From NCBI GenBank assembly GCA_036946625.1, contig JAQIIU010000003.1:1-64000 (forward strand): DNA of 64,000 nucleotides, given 5' to 3'. The notes below the pieces were generated by a model. The model did not search any database. It worked only from the letters and a program-made list of their open reading frames with translations, and was not told the DNA's origin. This DNA is from Methylorubrum populi. Its GTDB lineage: Bacteria; Pseudomonadota; Alphaproteobacteria; Rhizobiales; Beijerinckiaceae. The translations under genes were made by a program, and so were the position numbers. Below, one piece after another: positions 35,186-44,695 of this stretch; the first letter of the stretch is position 1, and each line of letters begins with the position of its first letter.

Positions 35186-36376
35186 TCAGGCAGCGGCGCT
35201 GCTGGTAGCCGGACTGCGCCAGCCCTGGCGTTCACGCCAATCCGACGGGAGGTTTCTGAACCGGTCGAGACTGTATTTCTCGAGGTCGGTGAACGAGCAG
35301 CGCCCATCGAGCACGAGATCGCGGATCGCGTGGCCGCTCGCGGGCGACAGACCGAAGCCGACACCCGACATGGTGCAGACGGTGACGTTGCCGGGATCGG
35401 CCGGCCTGTCGATCACCGGCCGTCCATCCGGCGTGTTCTCCACCACGCCGGCCCAGGATCGGATCACACGCACATGCGCCGCCTTCGGGAACAGCTCGGA
35501 CAGCCGCCGTGAGAGATTGGCCAGAAGCGGCGAACTCGGGCGGGCGATAGGACCGTTCGGCCCGACATCCATCCACTCGTGCGGACCGCCGCCATAGGCG
35601 AGGTTTCCGCGCAGGGTCTGGCGGCCGTAGAGCCCGTTGCCGTCGCAGCCGCCGACCCGCATGAGAGGAAGTGGCTCGGTGACAATCATCTCCGCCCGGG
35701 CGGAGGCCAGGGGCAGCCTGATCCCGATCGGCGACAGCAGGGCCTCGCTCTGAGGACCGGCCGCGACGATGAGATGGTCGCAGGCCAGGAATCCCAGGCG
35801 CGTCTCGACGCCCGTGACCTTGCCGCCCTGCTCGACGATGCGCAGCGCCGGCGTATGCTGCAGCACACGGCCGCCCAGATCCTGCAGCGCCCACGCATAA
35901 GCCTGCACGGTCCGCTGCGGGTTGGCGTGACCGCCGCCACGGATGTGGATCGCCCCCACCGCGTTGTCGCCGGCGAGCGGGATCGCCTCGCGGCATGCCC
36001 GCGGATCGAGTTCGTCGACCTCGATGCCGTACCGCAGGATGATCTTGGCGATGCGCCGGTACTGCGTCCACTGGTTCTCGCTGACGGCGAGGATGATGCG
36101 CTCGCGCCGGTACTCGGTGGGGTAGCCGAGAAGCTCGTCCATCTGCGGCCAGAGCCGCTGCTCCTCAAGGAAGAGCGGGCTCTGGTAGTGCGAGCAGCCG
36201 CCGCCGTTGCGGCCCGACGCCTCCCAGCCGACGAGGCCCTTGTCGAGCACGAGGACGTCGACGCCCGAGCGCGCCAGCCACCAGGCCGCGCTCAATCCGG
36301 TGACGCCGGCGCCGATGACGATGACGGATGCGCCCTTGGGGGGGGCCTCGTCCGAGGGGAGGATGGGCAAAGTCAT
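35186..36376 (-). CDS. FAD-dependent amine/opine-type oxidoreductase (DAO family)
   Basis: A 396-residue DAO-fold flavoprotein: [20 protein letters not shown] near the start, [19 protein letters not shown] and the C-terminal [20 protein letters not shown]. It resembles the beta (catalytic) subunits of opine oxidase, HcnC and D-hydroxyproline dehydrogenase. It follows the HcnB-like gene directly, so the two probably form one dehydrogenase, likely acting on a secondary or N-methyl amine. A GTG at 36388 that overlaps the upstream stop is an alternative start. Confidence 0.87.
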   Translation of the reverse strand: MTLPILPSDEAPPKGASVIVIGAGVTGLSAAWWLARSGVDVLVLDKGLVGWEASGRNGGGCSHYQSPLFLEEQRLWPQMDELLGYPTEYRRERIILAVSENQWTQYRRIAKIILRYGIEVDELDPRACREAIPLAGDNAVGAIHIRGGGHANPQRTVQAYAWALQDLGGRVLQHTPALRIVEQGGKVTGVETRLGFLACDHLIVAAGPQSEALLSPIGIRLPLASARAEMIVTEPLPLMRVGGCDGNGLYGRQTLRGNLAYGGGPHEWMDVGPNGPIARPSSPLLANLSRRLSELFPKAAHVRVIRSWAGVVENTPDGRPVIDRPADPGNVTVCTMSGVGFGLSPASGHAIRDLVLDGRCSFTDLEKYSLDRFRNLPSDWRERQGWRSPATSSAAA

Positions 36377-36384
36377 GCTCGCGC

Positions 36385-37995
36385 TCACAGGTGCATGTTG
36401 ACGCCGAGATACTCGGCTTCCTGGGGAGTGCCGATGTCGGCATAGGGGACCCACTGGGTCGGGATGCCGAACCAGACGTCCCAGTGCTCGCGCATGGCGG
36501 GCATCTCCTCGATTCTCGCGAGAAGTCCGAGTTGCAGCGGGCGAACCGGTGCGCGGTAGCCGGCGAGCGGCACACCCTCGAGCCCAGTCCCGCCGCCGAT
36601 AGCCAGCATCATCGCCACCTGCTCGCGGCAGCGCCGCGCCTGGCAGGGCCCCATGCAGGCCCGGGTGATGCGCTTGATCTGGTCCTGGTTGATCGATCCC
36701 TCGGCGATCAGCGCCGTGAGATCACGCTTCTCGATCGTCTCCGAGGAGGCCCCGAGATAGCGCGGCGGACGCACGCCGAACAGTTCTCCGCGCGTGACTT
36801 CCTCGCACTGGCAGGCGAGGACGTCGGCGTCGCCGCACGCCAGGAGGGCGCGCATCCAGTCGAGCCGATAGGCGTGCCGATCGCCATCGCGGGTGGACGA
36901 CGGCACGTCCGCAGGTTCCACGGTGCGCCCGAGGGAGGCCATGACGGCCCGGGCGACGCTCCGCGCCCGGTCTTCCGCAGCCGCGGCGTCGGCGACCGGA
37001 CCGGATCGCAGGCCGGCACAATCGCCGGCCACGTATATCTCAGGGATCGAGGTTGCTCCGTCCGCCGCTAGGCGAGGCACGTAACCGCCGCGCGTGCCGT
37101 CCAGGACGAGTTGGGCTCCGGCCACGTCGAGGAGTTCGACGCTCGGAACCCGATCGACCGCCAGACAGACCGTGTCGCAAGCGACGCGCCGCTCCGCGCC
37201 GTCCGATCCCGAAAGAATGGCGCCCGTTACGCCGAAAGGCCCGCGTTCGGCCGAACGGATGACGTGGCCGCACAGAATCTCGACCCCGCGCGCACGGAGG
37301 GCCGAGACATCGGCTTGCGGCTCGCCCCGGACCTCGACCAAGGCGGCGACATGAACGCCCCTGTCGAGGGCCAGTCCGGCCGTCTCGACGGCGAGCGCGT
37401 CCGAACCGAGGATGACGACGCTCCGCCCGTCGAAGGCGTCGTACCGGGCGAGGAGGGCGTGCAGCGCCTGAGCGCCCATGACGCCCGGCTGATCGGCCCC
37501 ATCGAAGAACATCACGAGGTCGCGCGCGCCCGTCGCCAAGATGAGGCGATCGAAGCCGCACAGCCAGGGCTCGGCTTCGTCGGCGAGCCCGACCACCGGG
37601 ACCGGGAGAGACTGGAGGCCCGGCCCGCTCACGAAGGCGCCCCAGGCATGGACGCCCAGCGCCACGTCGACGCCGGCCTCAAACGCCTCCTCCAGGCGCG
37701 GGTTGGCCGCGATGACCTGTTCGAGCATGCGCGCCTTGGCCTGAACCGCGGAACCGGCCCGGCCGCCGTAGAAGAGCGGTACATCCATGCCGATCAGTTC
37801 GCCCGAGACGGGATTCTCGTCGACGAGCTTGACTCCGGCGCCGAGGCGGGCGGCCTCGATCGCCGCGGCCACGCCCGCCGGTCCGGCCCCGATGACCAGC
37901 ACCTCGACATGCTCGCGCGCGTTGGGGAATTTCTCGACCTGGGACCGCGGATCGACAAAATCCTTCGGTACGCCGGCAGTGATGGAATTGGCCAT
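36385..37995 (-). CDS. HcnB/OoxA-like FAD/NAD-type subunit with [2Fe-2S] cluster
   Basis: A 536-residue pyridine-nucleotide-disulfide-fold protein with VEVLVIGAGPAGVAAAIEAA near residue 30, a second Rossmann motif (SVVILGSDALAVETAG), EIYVAGDCAG, and a C-terminal BFD-like iron-sulfur domain with LACQCEEVTRGEL and ACMGPCQARRC. This is the architecture of HcnB and opine-oxidase alpha subunits. The small ferredoxin-like gamma subunit of HcnABC was not seen. It pairs with the DAO protein downstream. A palindromic mobile repeat separates it from the PLP lyase gene upstream. Confidence 0.87.
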   Translation of the reverse strand: MANSITAGVPKDFVDPRSQVEKFPNAREHVEVLVIGAGPAGVAAAIEAARLGAGVKLVDENPVSGELIGMDVPLFYGGRAGSAVQAKARMLEQVIAANPRLEEAFEAGVDVALGVHAWGAFVSGPGLQSLPVPVVGLADEAEPWLCGFDRLILATGARDLVMFFDGADQPGVMGAQALHALLARYDAFDGRSVVILGSDALAVETAGLALDRGVHVAALVEVRGEPQADVSALRARGVEILCGHVIRSAERGPFGVTGAILSGSDGAERRVACDTVCLAVDRVPSVELLDVAGAQLVLDGTRGGYVPRLAADGATSIPEIYVAGDCAGLRSGPVADAAAAEDRARSVARAVMASLGRTVEPADVPSSTRDGDRHAYRLDWMRALLACGDADVLACQCEEVTRGELFGVRPPRYLGASSETIEKRDLTALIAEGSINQDQIKRITRACMGPCQARRCREQVAMMLAIGGGTGLEGVPLAGYRAPVRPLQLGLLARIEEMPAMREHWDVWFGIPTQWVPYADIGTPQEAEYLGVNMHL

Positions 37996-38010
37996 CGTTG
38001 AAGATACCTT

Positions 38011-38230
38011 TCAGAGCCTGTTTGACCGGCCGCCGTGTCGTCAGGCAACGGCAAGGCGAGGGAAGGTCCTACTCCCATCCTGAACCCTCATCCTGAGGTG
38101 CCGGAGCGGAGCGGAGGCCTCGAAGGGGGCTCCAGGAATCGCGCGGGATCCGGAGCCCCCTTCGAGGCCGCTCACGCGGCACCTCAGGATGAGGGGCGAG
38201 ATGGGATCACTGCAGTCAAACAGGCTCTCA
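38011..38230. repeat. MITE-like palindromic element
   Basis: About 220 bases bounded by inverted AGAGCCTGTTTGAC (38013-38026) and GTCAAACAGGCTCT (38215-38228). Inside lies a long palindrome (38085-38195) whose arms carry CCTCATCCTGAGG and GCCTCGAAGGGGG type sequences, common in Rhizobiales intergenic repeats. There is no ORF. The right end shares 17 bases with the edge of the IS5-like remnant at 19.8 kb, so it was probably moved by that transposase type. It splits the Rieske/lyase genes from the flavin dehydrogenase genes and reaches the last codon of the lyase gene. Confidence 0.75.
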
Positions 38231-39487
38231 GACAGCATCGAGGGCGTGAGCGAGGTCCGCGATCAGGTCGTCGGCATGCTCGATGCCGACGGAGATCCGC
38301 AGGGTGCTGTCGTCGACACCGACATCCTCCCGCCTGTTGCGAGGGACCGAATAGTGCGTGGTGGTGGCCGGGTGGCAGATCAGGCTCTCGGTCCCGCCGA
38401 GACTGACCGCCAAGCGGATCACCACGAGCCGGTCGAGCATCCGGAACGCCTCGGCTTCGCCGCCGGCGATCCGGAAAGAAAAGGTCGATCCCGCTCCCGC
38501 ACATTGCCGGCCCAGGATCTCGCCGACACGCCCGTCCGGACCGCTGTTGCCGAGAAAGGCCACCGAGCGGACTTTCGGATGCCCTTCGAGGAAGCGTGCG
38601 ATCTTCCTCGCGTTGGAGCAGGCGCGCTCCGTGCGCAGGTGCAGCGTCTCGAAGGATCGCAGAAGCATCGCGCAGACATGCGGATCGGGATGGCTCCCGA
38701 GCACCGTGCGCATCTTCCTGACCCGCTCGATCAGAAGCGCCGAACCGCTTACGCCACCGGCGAGAAGGTCGCTGTGGCCGCCACAATACTTCGTCAGGGA
38801 CGTGATGCAGAGGTCGGCGCCATGTTCGAGTGGCGATTGCAGGAAGGGTCCGAGGAAGGTGTTGTCGACGCTGATGATCGGGCGATGACCTTGCCGGAGG
38901 CGGATCGAATCGGCGATCTCGGCGATCATCGTCAGGTCGGTGATCGATCCCGTCGGATTTGCCGGTGATTCGACATGGATCATTTTCAGGGAGCCGGCCT
39001 GCATGGCGCGTTCGGCCTCGGCCTGGACGGCCGCGCCGTCGAGGCCGTCCCGGAAGCCAAAGGACCTGATGCCGAGCGCACTCAGTTCGCCGTAAAGGAG
39101 GCTGTCAGTGCCGCCGTAGAGCGGACGGGAATGCAGGATCGTGTCGGCGGGACGGAGGAAGGCGAGCATCACGGTGCTGATCGCCGCCATTCCGCTGGCG
39201 AACACGGCAGAATCGACCCCCTTGTCGAGGACAGCCAGACGCCGCTCGATCATCGTCAGGTTCGGATGGCCCACGCGGGCGTAGATGAAGCCCGATTCCT
39301 CGCCTTCCGGCAGCGGCACACCGTCGAAATAGGCGCGGTGGACGTTCTTCGCGTGCTGGGCCGAGCGGTAGAGGTAAGTAGAGGTCGGGAAGATCGGGGG
39401 CTTGGCCGCGCCTTGGTGGGCATGCGGATCGTAGCCGTGGGCGATCGTCAGCGTCTCGGGATGGAGAACGCGGTCGGCGGCGTTCAT
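38228..39487 (-). CDS. Cystathionine gamma-synthase/methionine gamma-lyase family PLP enzyme
   Basis: A 419-residue fold-type I PLP enzyme of the Cys/Met metabolism family. It shows SGFIYARVGHPNLTMIERRL, SGMAAISTVMLAF, RPLYGGTDSLLYG, VDNTFLGPF and the PLP lysine in ITSLTKYCGGHSDLLAGGV near residue 225. The insertion with AYFDGVPLPEGEE near residue 55 marks a sub-group away from MetB/MetC. Family members do gamma- or beta-elimination or replacement on O- or S-substituted homoserine or cysteine. It overlaps the reductase gene (TGATG), so it belongs to the demethylase operon; the substrate is unknown. Confidence 0.85.
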   Translation of the reverse strand: MNAADRVLHPETLTIAHGYDPHAHQGAAKPPIFPTSTYLYRSAQHAKNVHRAYFDGVPLPEGEESGFIYARVGHPNLTMIERRLAVLDKGVDSAVFASGMAAISTVMLAFLRPADTILHSRPLYGGTDSLLYGELSALGIRSFGFRDGLDGAAVQAEAERAMQAGSLKMIHVESPANPTGSITDLTMIAEIADSIRLRQGHRPIISVDNTFLGPFLQSPLEHGADLCITSLTKYCGGHSDLLAGGVSGSALLIERVRKMRTVLGSHPDPHVCAMLLRSFETLHLRTERACSNARKIARFLEGHPKVRSVAFLGNSGPDGRVGEILGRQCAGAGSTFSFRIAGGEAEAFRMLDRLVVIRLAVSLGGTESLICHPATTTHYSVPRNRREDVGVDDSTLRISVGIEHADDLIADLAHALDAV

Positions 39488-40551
39488 CAGGACACCTTCA
39501 CGGTCACGGGGCTGCGCGGATATGAACAGCAGGCGAGGATGGCGCCGTCGGCGACCTCTTCGTCAGAGATGCCCCCTTCGTGGTTCATCGCGACCTCGCC
39601 CGTCTCCTTCTGAACGAGGCAGCTGCCGCAGATGCCCTGGCGGCAGGAATTCGGGATCCGCACACCCAAGCGGAGCCCGGCTTCGAGGATGCTCTCACCG
39701 GGACGGGTCCGCGTTTCCTTGCCCGAAGGCAGGAAGCGGACGACCTGCTCTTGCGTGGTCGGCTGCGGCGGGACGACCATGCTGCCCTCGCCGCCGAAGC
39801 CTTCCTGATGGAAGCGTTCGGGCGCACCGCCGGCAGCGCGATGGGCCGCTTCGACCGCGGCCATGAACGCGCCCGGCCCGCATGCGAACACCTCCGCCTC
39901 GCCGAGGGTCGGAATCAGTTTGCCGAACAGCCCGGCGTCGGGCCGTCCTGCGCGAATGCCGTCCTGAGCGACGCCCCTTGTGACCATCCAGTCGAGCGTC
40001 CAACGGCCCGTCCGTTCGGCAAGCGTCGAGAGTTCCCGCCGGAACAGCAGGTCCTCCGGTGTCCGGCCGACATGGACGTGGTGGACGCGGGTGGGCGCAC
40101 CGTGATCGGCGAGCCACCTCAGGATGGCGGCCATCGGCGTCGCGCCGCTGCCCGCCGAGACGAGCACCAGAGGCCGCTCCGGGATCGATTCTAGCCGGAA
40201 TGAGCCGCCGGGTTTGCGGCCCGCGAGGCCCATGCCAGGGCGAAGGTGATCGTGCAGCCAGCGCGTGGCGTTGCCGTCAGCCTGCGCCTTGATGGTGAGA
40301 TCGACGGACTCATCGCGCAGGGCCGAACTGGCGATTGTGAAGCTGCGCCAGGCGGGACCGGTCTCCAGAGGAACCGCCAAGGTGAGGTACTGGCCGGGAT
40401 GGAACACGAACCGCGCTCCGGACTCGGCGGCGAACCGGAACGACTTCACATCCCTCGTTTCATCCCGGACGCTCTGGCAGACGAGGCAATCGTCTCCGGC
40501 CGCCCAGGCAGTTCCCGCGCTTCTACGCGTCTGGACGCTCATCGCCCGCAT
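39487..40551 (-). CDS. gbcB: GbcB-like reductase of a Rieske demethylase
   Basis: Electron-transfer partner of the Rieske oxygenase, 354 residues. The N-terminal ferredoxin-reductase part has FVFHPGQYLTLAVP and ITAS-type FAD contacts (RSFTIASSA), then the NAD site LVSAGSGATPMAAILRWL near 130. The C-terminal plant-type ferredoxin domain has NSCRQGICGSCLVQ and a later cysteine pair in ILACCSYP. It starts at the stop of the oxygenase gene (TGATG); an ATG nine bases on is an alternative. Best relatives are glycine-betaine and carnitine monooxygenase reductases. Confidence 0.88.
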   Translation of the reverse strand: MRAMSVQTRRSAGTAWAAGDDCLVCQSVRDETRDVKSFRFAAESGARFVFHPGQYLTLAVPLETGPAWRSFTIASSALRDESVDLTIKAQADGNATRWLHDHLRPGMGLAGRKPGGSFRLESIPERPLVLVSAGSGATPMAAILRWLADHGAPTRVHHVHVGRTPEDLLFRRELSTLAERTGRWTLDWMVTRGVAQDGIRAGRPDAGLFGKLIPTLGEAEVFACGPGAFMAAVEAAHRAAGGAPERFHQEGFGGEGSMVVPPQPTTQEQVVRFLPSGKETRTRPGESILEAGLRLGVRIPNSCRQGICGSCLVQKETGEVAMNHEGGISDEEVADGAILACCSYPRSPVTVKVS

Positions 40552-41759
40552 CAAGCGTTCGCTGCGATGAAGCTTCGGGCCTTCCCGCAGTACCAGTCGA
40601 CGAACCGCCGGACGAGTTCCTCGGCATCCTCCGAATACGGGCCGGGCCGGTATCCGGCCCCGTTGACGCCCCGCTGGTTGTTCTCCGCGAGGTCACGATC
40701 CTGCATGTTGGTGACGGTCCAGAGACGAACCAGTTCTTCGACCTTATAGTCGACGCCCTCTTGCGCGTCCTTGTGTACCAGCCACTTGGCGGTGACGACG
40801 GTCTCCTGCGGACCGGTCGGCATCGCCGAGAACATGAACACGAAATCGCCGACCGCATGGGCGAAGCAGTGGGGCTCGAGGGCCCACCGCATCGAGCCGA
40901 TGTCGCCGCCGCCGGCCTCGCACATGAGCTTGGCAACGCAGGAACTGCCGTCTTCCGACATCGAGACGCAGCCCTCGTTCAGAGGGAAGCGCATCGCCTG
41001 ATACCAATCGCCTTCGATCGGCCCGACCGAAAGGCCGATATCCGCCATGCGGGCGTTGAAGTCGGCGAGCCGCGGGTCACCGTTGTAGTCGAAGTTCCTG
41101 CTCGTACCCGTCGGGAAAGTGAAGGAAAGCTCCGGGTGCTTGGCGTCGCAATGATAGCACTCGCGCCCGTTTTCCATTACGAGCTTCCAGTTGGCCTTCT
41201 CGATGAGGGTGCTTTGGTGGGCGAGCTTGGCATTGGCGAGATCGTGGGGCGCCAGGAGCGGCGTCAATCCGGCGCGGAAGGCGGTGAAGTCCGGCGGCGT
41301 CTCGGCGATGCTCGCGTAGATCGTTCCGGCCACTACTTCGACCTTGATCGGGACGAGGGAATGCTCCGCCGGGTCGAAGCTCTCCTGCATGCGCCCGGCA
41401 TGCATCAGCTTGCCGTCGAGGCCGTAGGTCCACTGGTGATAGGGGCAGACCAGGCGCGCGCTCCTGCCGTGACCCTCCTCGCAGATCTGCGCACCGCGGT
41501 GCCTGCAGGAGTTGAAGTAGCCGCGAATGGCCCCTGCCCGGTCCCGGACGATGACGATCGGTGATTCGCCGATTTTTGTGGCAATGTAGTTGCCGAGCGA
41601 GGGAATTTCGACCTCGAACCCGATCATGATCCATGAATGGCCAAAGATCGCATCGAGATCGAAGCGATAGATCTCGGGATCATTGTAGAAGGACTGCGGC
41701 AGCGTGTAGCCGGGACGACGTTCATCGAGCAGTCGGCGGATCCGCGTCAGGTCGTGCAT
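40551..41759 (-). CDS. gbcA: GbcA-like Rieske oxygenase (quaternary-amine demethylase)
   Basis: A 402-residue oxygenase that removes a methyl group as formaldehyde. It has the Rieske motif CRHRGAQIC followed by CPYHQW (CxH and CxxH) near residues 85-110 and the mononuclear iron region NGRECYHCDAKHPELS near 205. The C-terminal part (AKWLVHKDAQEGVDY, LAENNQRGVNG) is very like glycine-betaine monooxygenase GbcA. ATG at 41759 is chosen because CGGAGG lies just before it; an upstream ATG lacks a site. First gene of the operon; paired repeats lie upstream. The exact betaine substrate is uncertain. Confidence 0.87.
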   Translation of the reverse strand: MHDLTRIRRLLDERRPGYTLPQSFYNDPEIYRFDLDAIFGHSWIMIGFEVEIPSLGNYIATKIGESPIVIVRDRAGAIRGYFNSCRHRGAQICEEGHGRSARLVCPYHQWTYGLDGKLMHAGRMQESFDPAEHSLVPIKVEVVAGTIYASIAETPPDFTAFRAGLTPLLAPHDLANAKLAHQSTLIEKANWKLVMENGRECYHCDAKHPELSFTFPTGTSRNFDYNGDPRLADFNARMADIGLSVGPIEGDWYQAMRFPLNEGCVSMSEDGSSCVAKLMCEAGGGDIGSMRWALEPHCFAHAVGDFVFMFSAMPTGPQETVVTAKWLVHKDAQEGVDYKVEELVRLWTVTNMQDRDLAENNQRGVNGAGYRPGPYSEDAEELVRRFVDWYCGKARSFIAANA

Positions 41760-41790
41760 GGGTGCCTCCGGAATTCGGGAAGACGATGCC

Positions 41791-41852
41791 ATGCGGGTCT
41801 CGGATTAGAACAATTGCATTTTGGCATGCGGGTATCTCATAAAAGCAATTGC
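41791..41852. promoter_or_regulatory. Two imperfect 27-base direct repeats, likely regulator sites
   Basis: Copies at 41791-41817 and 41826-41852 both begin ATGCGGGT and end CAATTGC. They differ at about six of 27 positions and are 35 bases apart, between one-and-a-half-turn-offset faces of the helix. They lie 32-93 bases upstream of the Rieske gene start in the divergent region facing the LysR gene, where its binding site would be expected. Confidence 0.55.
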
Positions 41853-42107
41853 TCTCTTCTATGATCAAATCAAAGATCGTTATTAGAAAAGCTCATTTGA
41901 TAGGCGATTCTCTTGATGGTCGCCGCCTTCGTGAGCAATGAGCGCTTTTCATGGGCGATCACCGGATCAATCACGACGCAAGGAAACACTAGGGCTGCCG
42001 AGATCACCCCGCTAGAACTCCCACACGACGAGAGCCTTCCCGCTACCTACACCGGCGCGATCGAGAGTTGTGGAAGCACCTCTCCGGGATTGCCAGGGAG
42101 GAATCCG

Positions 42108-43085
42108 ATGATCGATCGACGCTGGTTGCCGCTCAACGCCCTCCGGGCCTTCGAATCGGTTGCCAAGAATCTAAGCTTCACGGCGGGTGCCCAGGCGCTT
42201 CACGTGACGCAGAGTGCGCTCAGCCGGCATGTCGCCAGCCTTGAGGTGCTGCTCGAATGCAAGCTCGTCGAGCGCAGGCCGCATGGGCTCGTGCTAACCG
42301 CAGCGGGCGCCATGCTTCTGCCCGTGGTCACGAAGTCCTTCGACCGTCTTCAGGACACGATGAACGAGATCCTGCGCGACGGCAGCGGTCTCACGCGGAC
42401 CCTTCGCGTCCACATGCCGCCGTCCTTCCTCCAACATATGGCGATTCCCATGCTCCGGGACTTCCGGCGGGAATTTCCGAACATTCCGATCGACGTATCG
42501 AGCTCCTCCGTCATCGGCGTCCCGACGCGCGACCTCGACATCGCGGTGATCTACGACCGGCCGCGCCAGGGCGACGCGATCCGGGACCTCCTCTGGACGG
42601 TCCAGGTCACGCCGCTCTGCGCCCCCGAGGTCGCCCAGGATGCGGAAGGGTTGGATCTCGCCGCGTTCCTCGCCGCCAACGAACTGCTGCATGTCCGGAT
42701 CGACGGACAGCCGCGCGGCGTGATCTGGGATGCGTTCGCCGCGCAGGCGGGGATCGGCCTCAACACGGAGCGGGGCTTGGCGTTCGACACGTCGAGCCTC
42801 GCCATCCAGTACGCGCAATCGGGGTCCGGCGTCGTCCTGGGTGACACCCGCATGTTCGCCGACCTGATCGCCAGCGGGCAGCTCGCGCAACCCTACGACG
42901 TCGTCTGCGAGGACGGGCATGGCTACTACCTGACCTTCCATCCCGAGGATGTGACCGAGCCCGGCGTCACTCTGTTCCGCACCTGGATGATCGAGCGTTT
43001 CGCCGGATTTCAAAAGGGATCCGGGATCAAGTCACCGACGATACTTTCGAACGAGAAGCAGGGCAGACTGGAATGTTCACTCTGA
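42108..43085 (+). CDS. LysR-family regulator (GcvA-like)
   Basis: A 325-residue LysR regulator. The N-terminal helix-turn-helix reads LPLNALRAFESVAKNLSFTA and ALHVTQSALSRHVASLE, the GcvA sub-group pattern, followed by the effector domain from about residue 95. ATG at 42108 has GGGAGG upstream; an open extension to 41913 is non-coding in character. It diverges from the Rieske operon and overlaps the ABC binding-protein gene by 13 bases, so it probably controls both. An amino acid or betaine is a reasonable effector. Confidence 0.9.
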   Translation: MIDRRWLPLNALRAFESVAKNLSFTAGAQALHVTQSALSRHVASLEVLLECKLVERRPHGLVLTAAGAMLLPVVTKSFDRLQDTMNEILRDGSGLTRTLRVHMPPSFLQHMAIPMLRDFRREFPNIPIDVSSSSVIGVPTRDLDIAVIYDRPRQGDAIRDLLWTVQVTPLCAPEVAQDAEGLDLAAFLAANELLHVRIDGQPRGVIWDAFAAQAGIGLNTERGLAFDTSSLAIQYAQSGSGVVLGDTRMFADLIASGQLAQPYDVVCEDGHGYYLTFHPEDVTEPGVTLFRTWMIERFAGFQKGSGIKSPTILSNEKQGRLECSL

Positions 43086-44695
43086 AGACGTTGAGCGGCC
43101 GCCCGCAGCATCCTGCCGTCGACGAGCTGTGTGACAGTTACAGGGGAGGGCATATCGGCCGGAGGGACTTCCTGCGGACGGCCGCATGGCTCGGCGTGTC
43201 GGCGGCAAGCGCCGCCGCCTTCGCCGGTTCCGGCACCGGCAGCGCCGCCGCGACCGAGACGCCGAAGCGCGGCGGAAGCCTGCGCTTCGCCTGCCAGATC
43301 CAGGAAATGCACGATCCCGCGGAATCGAACTGGTTCGAGGCCGCGAACGTCTTCCGCAACGTGCTCGAATACTTGACCAGGGTCGATGCGAACAACATCG
43401 TCCACCCCTATCTCGCCGCGAGTTGGGACCCCTCTCCCGATCTGAAGACCTGGACGTTCCACCTGCAGCCGAACGTCAAGTGGTCGAACGGCGATGCCTT
43501 CACGAGCGAGGACGTGGCCACCAACCTTCGCCGCTGGATTGCCCCGGACTCGAAATCGTCGAACAAGACGAGCTTCGCCGCCTTGCGCGACATCGAGATC
43601 CTCGGCCCGATGGAACTGCGCCTGCATCTCGATCGGCCGATGCTCGCACTGCCCGAGATGCTCTACGCTCCGAACACCCCGATCATGCATCGGGACTTCG
43701 GAACGTCCGGTACGGACTGGACCAAGAATCCGATCGGCACGGGCCCCTATCGGCTGACGGAGTTCCAGGTCGGCCAGAAGGCGACGTTGACTCGCCGCGC
43801 GGAGTATTGGGGCGAGGCGCCCTATCTCGACGAGATCCGCTTCATCGATCTCGGTACCGACATCTCCACCCATCTCGCCGCACTGGCCGCGCGTCAGGTC
43901 GACATCCTCTACCGGATCAACGTCGCCGATCTCGACCTCGCCAAGCGCCTGCCGGACGTGCAGATCCTCAGAGTCCGCGCCGCGCAGACGCCCGTCATGC
44001 GCATGCAGGTCGATCAAAAGCCGTTCGACGACATCCGCGTGCGGCAGGCCGTGGTCCTCGCCTGCGACAACAGCCGCTTCCTGGACATCGCTATCCGTGG
44101 CGCCGGCGTCTTGGGCGAGAACTGCCATGTCGCCCCCTTCCAGCCCGAATATGCGCCGGTCGCCGCACCCAAGCGCGACCTGGAGCGGGCCAAACATCTC
44201 CTGCGTGAAGCCGGCTACGCGAACGGGCTCGACCTGTCCATCGCCGTCGGCAATACCCAGGGTGTCTGGGAGCAGAATACGGCGCAGGTCCTGCAGTCGC
44301 AGTGCGCCGACGCGAATATCCGTGTCAAACTCAACATCATGCCAGCTTCCCAATACTGGCCGATCTGGAACAAAGTGCCATTCGGTCTGACCTACTGGGC
44401 ACACCGCCCGCTCGCCGTGCAGACGCTCGACCTCGCCTATCGCAGCGGCGCGGCTTGGAACGAGACCCATTTCGCAGATCCGAAGTTCGATGCCGCCCTT
44501 GATGTCGCGATGGGAATCATCGATCCGAAGGCTCGGTCCGTCGCCATGGCACCCGTCGAGAAAATTCTTCAGGACGCCGCGCTCATGGTGCAGCCATTCT
44601 GGATGAACAAGTACACGGCAGTTTCCAGCCGGGTGCGGGGTTACATTCTCCCGCCCAATGAGTCGTTTGAGCTGTTCAAAACCTGGATCGCGTGA
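43073..44695 (+). CDS. Peptide/amine ABC transporter substrate-binding protein (SBP family 5), Tat-type signal
   Basis: A 540-residue periplasmic binding protein of the DppA/OppA type. A twin-arginine signal GRRDFLRTAAWLG lies at residues 28-40, followed by an Ala-rich hydrophobic stretch. The body shows LEYLTRVDANNIVHPYLAAS, FHLQPNVKWSNGDAFTSEDV and PIGTGPYRLTEF, standard for the family. It overlaps the LysR gene and leads the transporter genes. Family 5 proteins bind peptides, opines and some betaine-like molecules; the ligand cannot be read. Confidence 0.9.
   Translation: MFTLKTLSGRPQHPAVDELCDSYRGGHIGRRDFLRTAAWLGVSAASAAAFAGSGTGSAAATETPKRGGSLRFACQIQEMHDPAESNWFEAANVFRNVLEYLTRVDANNIVHPYLAASWDPSPDLKTWTFHLQPNVKWSNGDAFTSEDVATNLRRWIAPDSKSSNKTSFAALRDIEILGPMELRLHLDRPMLALPEMLYAPNTPIMHRDFGTSGTDWTKNPIGTGPYRLTEFQVGQKATLTRRAEYWGEAPYLDEIRFIDLGTDISTHLAALAARQVDILYRINVADLDLAKRLPDVQILRVRAAQTPVMRMQVDQKPFDDIRVRQAVVLACDNSRFLDIAIRGAGVLGENCHVAPFQPEYAPVAAPKRDLERAKHLLREAGYANGLDLSIAVGNTQGVWEQNTAQVLQSQCADANIRVKLNIMPASQYWPIWNKVPFGLTYWAHRPLAVQTLDLAYRSGAAWNETHFADPKFDAALDVAMGIIDPKARSVAMAPVEKILQDAALMVQPFWMNKYTAVSSRVRGYILPPNESFELFKTWIA

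Noticed and set aside
41913..42107. N-terminal extension of the LysR gene to 41913
   Set aside because: The strong GGGAGG site and standard family start at 42108 make the extension unlikely; it also covers the probable promoter.
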